Positions 56,701 to 64,000 of a stretch of DNA of 64,000 nt are shown here, in pieces. The translations under genes were made by a program, and so were the position numbers. Under the pieces are notes generated by a model, which saw nothing but the letters and a program-made list of their open reading frames with translations, was not told the DNA's origin and did no database searches. The DNA comes from Certhia americana (taxonomy: Eukaryota > Chordata > Aves > Passeriformes > Certhiidae), in contig JAGMWU010000058.1 of assembly GCA_018697195.1 (NCBI GenBank), positions 95,958 through 159,957 on the forward strand, in the 5' to 3' direction. Positions within the stretch are counted from its first letter, which is position 1. Each line of letters begins with the position of its first letter.

Positions 56701-59700
56701 CCCACATCCTGCCTCCCCCGAGCCCCAGATCCAACCACGGCCGCGGTTCCGGGACAAGGAACCCCAGAAACTCCCAGGAATTTTAATCAACACCCCATCC
56801 CTGCTGCTCCCGAGCACAATGGACACAATCGCTCACCATTTGACCGGCTTCCCTCCCATGATCCCACTTGAACCTCTGGCCTCACAGAATCCGCAGGATC
56901 CCGGTCATGCCCGCAGCTCCTGTCAAACTCCTGCAGGAAGCTTTGCAAGCCAGAGAGCCCAGAAGATTCCCAGCAGAAACAACACCACACACACGAAATA
57001 ACCAACTCAGGGTCTCCGCCGGCTGAGAGGCAGATCCGCAGCCCCCTCAAACGGGTTTGATTCCGGAGCCGGGGAATTCTCCAGCCTGCCTTTGGCTCCC
57101 GCAGCTTTTCCTCGCAGGTTATTTGTCTCCTGCTGCTGCATTTTGCTCAGCTGCACAGCCGCTTGTTTTCATCACAAGGCTCCGGGCTTGCCGGGGGTGT
57201 TTCTCAGCCCATCCCGCCCTCCCTGTGCTGCCGAGCATCCGAGGAGCCGCCGGGGNNNNNNNNNNGACCTCTCCCGAGCTTCCAGAGGGATGCAGCTCTT
57301 CCCAGAGACCTCTCCCGAGCTTCCAGAGGGATGCTGGCTCTTCCTAAAAACCTCTCTCGAGCTTCCAGGGGAATGTGGGCTCTTTCCAGGGACCTCTCCC
57401 GAGCTTCCAGGGGGATGCAGGCTGTTCCCAGTGAGCTCTCCCGAGCTTCCAGAGGGATGCAGGTTCTTTCCAGGGAGCTCTCCAGAGGGATGCAGGCTGT
57501 TCCCAGGCTCTCCCCAGCCCCAGGCACGGCTCCCTCTCCCTCCTGCTGTCACACGGGCTGTGCAGGCACAGCCTTTCTCCGAGATGCCTGGCTGAGGGGT
57601 GGGGGAGGGAATGCTGCTGGAAGGGGAGGGGAAAGGGAGAGGGATGGGTGAGGGGCTCGGCGGCCTGGGAATCATCTGATTTTTGGCAGATTTGTCCATG
57701 AATCATTTCGGCAGCCCGCGCTGCCGGCCTTGGGAATTGTGTGAGCGAGGTTGGGAGAGCTCGGAGCGGGGAAGGAGCCGCTGCAGGGCCGGGGATGCTG
57801 CCCTGGGACCCCGCAGCAGCTCGGGCGACTGGAGGGGGGTCTCTGCACTCCATAACGTCTCTCACTTAATTAAAAAAGCATCTCGTTCCTCCCAGCCAGT
57901 TCTCCAAACTGAGCTGAGCACATTCCTCCCCGCGAGGAAAGGGAAAGCATCTTGTTTTCATCGTGCAGAATTGTTTCAGCAGAGACCCCCCTCTCCAGCA
58001 GCTGGAGGGGCAGAATGCTCCTAATTTTTGATCATTTATGGAAAGATTCACACCGTGTTCTGCCCTATCAGCAATAAAATCACCGTTGCATTGCAGGCAG
58101 AGGATTCTTAACATTATGGGGAAAAATAAAATAAAAACGCAGGATGCGCTGAAAGATTTTTTTGTTTACCAGCAAAATACCAAAATATGAGGAAACAGCA
58201 GCCTCCTGATAGGGTAGGAGAATATATCAAATATTCCAGCACCCTTAAACTGAGGGATGAGAGCAGGGAGCAGAATGTGGCACTCCTGAGCTCACGGTTG
58301 CAGAGCCAAGGTCCTGTGGCATTATCCATGAAATGCTGCTGCCAAGAGCAGGGTTTTGACATCCTCCCCCTGGCAGGCCGGCCTCCAAAGCACACTGCTG
58401 ACATCATGTGGAGGCACAGCTCCAGCACTGCCTCGCTGGGAGCCCCACACTCCTCCAAAAGTCTATTTATAAACACGCTCTCAATGACACGCAGCAAAAC
58501 TGGGGATAAACACAAACTCTTGTGTCTTTCCCCTCTGCTGGGCAAAGCAACCTCAATTTCCAGGTACGTAGAGAATTGTTGGTGCTGTGGAGCATAAAAA
58601 TTGGCCTGAGAAACGCCGGGGAAACGTCCTGCCTGCTGAGAGGCTGTCAGTGGCAATCTGTCCTTGGCAAATGAGCTCCTCACTCCCACACAAACGGGAG
58701 GGGAGCAGCCCAGGCAGGGGGAGGACAGGGAAAAGCAGAGCTGGGGCTTTCAGTGGGAACGGGAGAGCCTGAACCAAAGAGCTGCAGCTCCCCACGTGCA
58801 GCCCTGCCCTGGGATCTGCTCCAGATGAGATTAACTGGAGCACAGCACCATTTCCAGAGGGAGCTCCAGTGTGCTCAGTAACACAGTTCTTGCTCTTCCG
58901 AGTAGTTCTGGTTCTCTGGGGGGAAAGGGAGAGGCTTCCCTTTACTACGAAGCTCTCCATGCTGGATCAGCTCCCTCACTGGAGGAACTGTTCTTCAAAA
59001 GCCCTTTTTTTTTTTTTTTTGGCTGTATTTTCTCTCCTATATCCATGAAAGCAGCAGAAAACTGCTTCACATTGATCCCTGAGGTTTCCATCAGAACTGA
59101 GCAGATTTTGGTGGGGAGAACAGGCAGTTTAGGGAATGTCAGGTGAAGGACACAGCAATAAAATTCCTTACCTGGAAGGGTGGGGCTCCAGGGGCACGTT
59201 CTGCTGCCCCTCGTACTGCTGCACCAGGGCCCTCACACTCCAGTAGGGATTCTCAATCTCCTCATCCATGCTGCTGTTCCTGGGGGTGACAATCACAAAA
59301 TGAGGGGAGCCTCACCTGAGTGCAGCTGGAATTCTCCTGGCCCCAAGAAGGAGGGGGGGAAAGCTAAGGAAAAGGAGGAAAGGAGGAGGGGACAGCTGGA
59401 AAAATGCCAATTTTCCTATCAGGGATCCCCATCTTCTTGGTGTTAAGGGGAAAGAGGCAAACAGGTCTTGTTGTTTTAAACTCATCCCTAATTGTGTGGC
59501 CAGAAAACTGCAAAAGCTCTGGGAAGATGCAAGGAAACATCACAAGGACTGGCTTTCCTGAAGAACTCCAAGGCCTTTGCAGAGGAAACCTTTAAGATTC
59601 CATTTTCCAACAAAATTTACCATTTCAGCCTCATTTCCATGGGTTTCATGGGTGCTCCCTGGAGCCAATATCAAATGGGCAAATGACCTTCAGCTGTGTA

Positions 59701-62700
59701 AATGAAACCCTGCACAGCCCCAGCACCTGGCTCCCAGCTAAATGTCATTGCTATTATTGTTCTTGTCACCCAGACAGCACCTCTGGCAAGGGGAAAACAG
59801 AATTTTCACAATTATTCCCCGTGTGTGTGTGGATTTTCAGCATCCCCAGGACTCAGCAGCCGCCTGGAGCAGTGGATGAGCAATGGAGGAGCCAGAATGG
59901 ACTTGTACAACACCCTCAGCTTTGGAGATAAAGCTCCCAGATCTCTCTATAAATTACTCTAAGTTCTGTGCACACAGTTCTTTTATGCTATATGATACAG
60001 TAATTGAACTAAACGAAGCTAGAAGTTCGAAGCAAGCAATGTGGAATTGCACAAGATAATTTTACATCACTGTAATAAACAGATGCCATATGCTTATTTT
60101 TGGAAATTCTTTCTCTGTATGGCTCACTCGACAGAAGATGAGGAATCTCTGGGGGGAAAACCTGATTTTTGTTTCACTTTGCATGAGAAGATCAGCAAGG
60201 GCAGTGTGGGGAGAAGGAGGCAGCACAGCTCCTGGGCTCTGCCTGGGCTGTAACTCCCTGCTCTGCTCCAGGGAGATAAAGAGAGACCCAGCTGCTGTAA
60301 AACCTGAGACTAACCTGGGGTGGCTGCAGAGCCAGCTCAGTGCCCCCTTTGCCAGGGCACCTCTGAAGGGTTTGTGCACAACGGGAACTCCCTCCCACCA
60401 GGAATAAGGTGGACAAAGCTGCATTTATTGTCATCTTGTCATGGCTGTCAGTGCAAAATGTCACCAAAACTGGGGATTCTGTCACCATCTGATGAAACTG
60501 GGGTGTGTAGGGGGTGCTGTAATTGTCTGTCCATGGCCAACTGTCAAAAAAACAGCTGGGGCAGTTTTGTTATCTCCTCACAACCCATCCTCCCTCCAGG
60601 GAGAGATCTGCTCATGGGACACTGAGTGTCACTGAGAGAATTCCATCATCAATTGGGAAATGCTCCAGACAGGGGGAGGAGCCAAATATTCCTACCTGGA
60701 TAAAAATCTGGGAGTTGGAACCCCAAGCAGCCTTTCCACTGCATTCCCAGAGGAACACCAGCCCCAGCTCTCCCCACTGCACCTTCAGTGACAAACTCCA
60801 CTTTTCTCCAGGAGCATCCCTGCCCCAGAGCCACATCTGGGACTGCAGCCACCATGGGATGGCACTGCCACCAACCCCTGACACACAGGGGACAGCTGCC
60901 AGCCTGACTCTGACACTGGGTTGGTTTATTTGTTTGTCTTACTGCATGTGTTTTGTTTTTATTGTTTATTTTAGTTCCCCTAATAAAGAACTGTTATTCC
61001 TGTCCCCATCTCTTCACCTGAGAGCCCCTGAATTCCAAAGTTATAATAATTCAGAGGGAGGGAGTTTAAATTCTCCATTCCAAGGGAGGCTCCTGCCTTC
61101 CTCAGCACACACCTGTGTTCAAACCACGACACATCTCCATTCCAATTTCAACCCAAACCAGCCTCAGACGAGCAGAGAAGAGCCCCTCACCTCTGCCTGT
61201 GCCTGAACACGTCCCGTCCAGACTGCTGGACATCCTGCCGGACCTCAGCCAGTGCAGCCACTGCCCCTTGGGCCACGGCAGCGGCCGAGCGTGGCCGGAG
61301 GCTGCCCGGGGGTGCTGCACAACTCCTGCCCCCCGAGCCAGGGCCACCAGCTCTGCCAGAGCCTGGTTTGAAGTGAGCAGCCAAGGCCAGGATCAGCCTC
61401 ATGGTGGATTTCAAGTTCCCGTCCACGATATCTGCAAAATGCAAATTTTGGGGTCGTTAATGGGAAATGCCGGCAGAGCCCAAGGAGCTGGAGATAATTA
61501 ACACACCACAAAGTGCCTGCCACCTCCACAGCACAGGTTCAGAGCTCTGAGCAGCCCTGAGCCTCCCTTTATGGCCATTTCCAGCAGTTAATTACTGAAC
61601 ACATAATTACTGAATGCTCACTCAGAAGCAGAGCAGTTGCTGAGGACTGACCCCTGGCTTTATGAGCAGAAAATTCCCTTTTTTAAAACACAAAAGGCAG
61701 AACACCAATGCATTTCTCCACTGGTGGCATCCTGTGCCATAAACTGTTTGCAGCACCCTGCAAATATTAATTAATCATATTCAGTGATATCACACGAGTA
61801 TTTTCCAGCACACTGATGTCATGGCAAAGATCAGCCACTCCTCCAGACCAAGATTTCCCAAAACAATTTAGTCAGAGCTCCTCAAAGTCCTGACTAAACC
61901 ACGCCACAGACATGTGATTGTGCGTCTCTGTTTCCAGCCCATGGCTTCCAGTGAACCACAAATATTTTTTCCACCTCTTCTCTCACTCTAACAGGTTTAT
62001 GTGTCCTTTCAGTGAAAGATTCCAAGCCTGTATTTCTCACTCCACCACTACCTGGGCTGCTGAGTGCTCAGTAGCAGGAATGAAAAGTCACTTTTTTTCC
62101 TCTGCATTGTCCATTTTTCAACCCAAAACCTTCACTAAAGCAGAGAGGGAGGGCAAAACCCCTGCCCTACAAACTGACACATTACTTTACTCATAAATGA
62201 CCTGTTTGATAGGAAACAAAGCCAGAAACAGGATTTGAACAGCTGAAATCACCCCCAGGGCCACGTACCTTTAGCTGACGTCTGGTGCATGCGGATTTTT
62301 TTGGATGCCACAAACTGTAAGACTTTCTCCACATTTTCCCTCATCTCCTGCTGGCTGCTGGGGTTGACCTCGATGCCACTCAGCTTCTCACCAGCTGAAG
62401 GAAGCGAAAAAGCTTTGTCAGAGGAGAAGTGAATTGCTGGGGACTGTCAGAGGGATTGCTGGGACTGCTCTGGTCCCATGCCTGGGGCTTCTTGTCCTGC
62501 TCAACAGGAATAACTGGGTTTGGGGCTGTCCTGGGATGATGGCAAGGTTTTGGGGGCTGGAGCAGGATTCTGACAGGGTTTGTGACCCCCTGAGGGAGCC
62601 ACGCTGGAGCTGCTTCTTCCCAAAGAACTCCAGGGGAAGGGCTGTCCTGGTGAGGAACTGCATCCTGTGGGACAGAGCCACTTGGGAGAAGTTTGGAGAG

Positions 62701-63225
62701 GTGTTCCCCACTGGGGCAGGGCATGAGCGTGAGGAGGAAGGAGCAGCAAGGACAAGGAACTCACTGCACCCCCATTCCCTGTTCCCCTGCCCAGGGAGAA
62801 GGGCTGACACTCTTCCCCCCCCCAAAAAAACCCCTAAATCCAGGCCAGCCCTGTGAGAGCTCCCAGTTCCCCTGCCAGGTTCCCCCATCTGCTCTAAGTG
62901 CCTGGGAACCAGAAGAGCTCTAACAGAATTACATTTTTGATCTGATTGATGATTGTTTTCCTCCCCAGCCGCCCCCTCCCCACGAGTTCTGCCACCCCCA
63001 GCAACATCTGCCCGACAGATGCCAGAGCCAAGGCAGCCCCTCCAGCCCAGCCCAGAGCTGAGAGGGAAAAAACAGGGCCAGATGGCAGCACTGACCTACA
63101 ATCTCGATCAGCAGGGCCAGAGTGACCCCATCCCGCAGGTCCTGCCTCAGATCCTGCACTGGCCTCACTGCTGGCCTCTTCTTCAGCTGGGAATTCACCC
63201 AGGCCACATAGGCCTGCAGCTGTTG
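47432..63225 (-). CDS. DIXDC1: DIX domain containing 1 (Ccd1), first coding exon beyond right edge
   Basis: Scaffold that promotes Wnt signalling by DIX-DIX binding to Dishevelled and Axin; long forms also bind actin. Nineteen coding exons in transcript order: 63225-63096, 62394-62269, 61431-61191, 59279-59172, 54801-54689, 54381-54233, 53328-53239, 53141-53088, 52670-52620, 51695-51591, 51156-51103, 50602-50510, 50432-50361, 49865-49779, 49638-49477, 49371-49305, 48736-48628, 48438-48330, 47512-47432. They give 666 in-frame residues. About 20 N-terminal residues should lie past 64000. Visible domains: most of a calponin-homology domain ([18 protein letters not shown] onward), a coiled coil from about 260 to 460 ([20 protein letters not shown] onward), and a C-terminal DIX domain ([15 protein letters not shown] to [10 protein letters not shown]). 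Exon phases agree throughout. A second promoter is likely inside the gene. Confidence 0.95.
51562..51582. repeat. (CAG)7 / (CTG)7 beside a DIXDC1 splice donor
   Basis: Seven CAG triplets on the plus strand. On the transcribed strand this is a CTG run starting eight bases into the intron after exon 51695-51591. Confidence 0.95.
56837..56859 (-). CDS. DIXDC1: Alternative first coding exon of short DIXDC1 isoform
   Basis: An ATG at 56859 opens MGGKPVK followed by two bases of a Cys codon and a good donor (AAATG|GTGAGC). Splicing to the acceptor at 54801 is in phase and gives MGGKPVKCLTSPSP and onward. The product would be 472 residues, without the calponin-homology domain. Vertebrate DIXDC1 is known to have a short isoform starting from an internal promoter; the length and phase fit that isoform. 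The GC-rich block at 57.2-57.8 kb just upstream is a candidate promoter. No transcript evidence is available here. Confidence 0.7.
57256..57265. other. Assembly gap (10 N)
   Basis: Ten N at the left end of the 42-bp minisatellite; true length unknown. Confidence 0.99.
57266..57510. repeat. 42-bp minisatellite in DIXDC1 intron
   Basis: About six diverged copies of a roughly 42-bp unit containing ctctcccgagcttccagagg and gatgcaggct. It touches the 10-N gap and lies upstream of the alternative first exon. Confidence 0.9.
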
Positions 63226-63802
63226 CTGAAAAGAGAAAACAGAAATGTTGGCATTGTGTGGGGAGTGGCAGGGATCTCACTTTTCTTCTCCCTGATCTTC
63301 ACAGATCTCGGTTTTCTGCCCAGGGAAACAAATATTCCCAAAGGCTGGCTGGCATCCCTGCCTGCTGTGGGGCAGCTCAGGGTGGGAGGAGGGAGCAGGG
63401 CAGCACTCCTGAGTACAGCTGGCCAAGGAGATTTTTATTCCATCTGCATTTGAGCCAGACCAGTGCTGTCATCTCCCTGCTTTGGGGGGCACAGTTTGCT
63501 CACCCTGTGTCCCCTCCCCACCATTTTCATCTCAAAAAAGCAGAAAACTCCACAGTGCAGGAGCAGGGAACCCTGAGCTAACCCATTAAATAATTCCAGG
63601 ACAATCAAGGGAGGTTTCATGGAAGAGGCAAGAGCTGTAACAATCCCAGCGTGGCTCATTTGGAACAGCCCCTCCATGTCCTGGGAGCTGCCTCAGCACT
63701 TGCAGTGGCCCAGTTTCTATTCCTGCATGCAGGAAAGCTGACTTGGGTGCTGGGAACCAGGAACAGGGGCTGTCCAGCAACTCAGGAGGGATGCTGTGTG
63801 TG

Positions 63803-64000
63803 GGAGAGACCAGGGAAACTCAAACTCAGGCTCCTGAGCAGTCTGAGAGATCAGGGAAAGTCAAACTCAGGCTCCTGGACACTCTGAGAGATCAGGAAAA
63901 CTCAATCTCAGGATCCTGGACACTCTGAGAGACCAGGGAAACTCAAACTCAGGTTCCTGAGCAGTCTAAGAGATCAGGGAAACTCAAACTCAGGTTCCCG
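63803..64000. repeat. 41-bp tandem repeat at right edge (DIXDC1 intron 1)
   Basis: Nearly five copies of a 41-bp unit containing gagagatcagggaaactcaa and actcaggctcctg. It continues to the window edge and probably beyond. Confidence 0.92.

Overview
This window is vertebrate nuclear DNA, almost certainly avian. It holds seven spliced genes with large introns, several CR1 LINE fragments with the typical bird 3' end, a solo retroviral LTR and many GC-rich minisatellites. The gene order BCO2 - TEX12 - IL18 - SDHD - NKAPD1 - DLAT - DIXDC1 matches human 11q23; in chicken BCO2 lies on microchromosome 24. The proteins are bird-like, IL18 most clearly. A songbird is my guess, not something the sequence proves.

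Layout. BCO2 (minus) fills 1-10.9 kb; its 3' exons lie beyond the left edge. An AT-rich spacer with a fold-back element leads to TEX12 (minus, 15.3-16.6 kb). A CR1 copy and a TATA-type promoter with a minisatellite-bearing leader precede IL18 (plus, coding 21.5-24.7 kb). IL18 converges on SDHD (minus, 26.3-29.7 kb). NKAPD1 (minus, 31.2-34.6 kb) and DLAT (minus, 37.9-45.0 kb) follow. DIXDC1 (minus, 47.4-63.2 kb) runs off the right edge, lacking only its first coding exon. I placed every splice junction by reading frame and family similarity. All seven reading frames are continuous within the window, so no pseudogene is called.

The genes share no pathway. SDHD (complex II) and DLAT (pyruvate dehydrogenase E2) are mitochondrial. 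BCO2 cleaves carotenoids in mitochondria. IL18 is a cytokine, TEX12 a meiotic synaptonemal protein, DIXDC1 a Wnt and cytoskeleton scaffold, and NKAPD1 a poorly known, probably nuclear, lysine-rich protein. Two genes expected from mammalian order, TIMM8B (divergent from SDHD) and PIH1D2 (divergent from NKAPD1), are not recognisable. Minisatellites occupy the places where their promoters should be. Three 10-N gaps all fall in repeats.

No wholly new system is visible. The observations most worth checking are the two missing divergent genes, the minisatellites at promoters, a second DIXDC1 promoter with a short first exon, a GC-AG intron in TEX12, the LTR inside BCO2, and a module beside CR1 tails shared by two loci.
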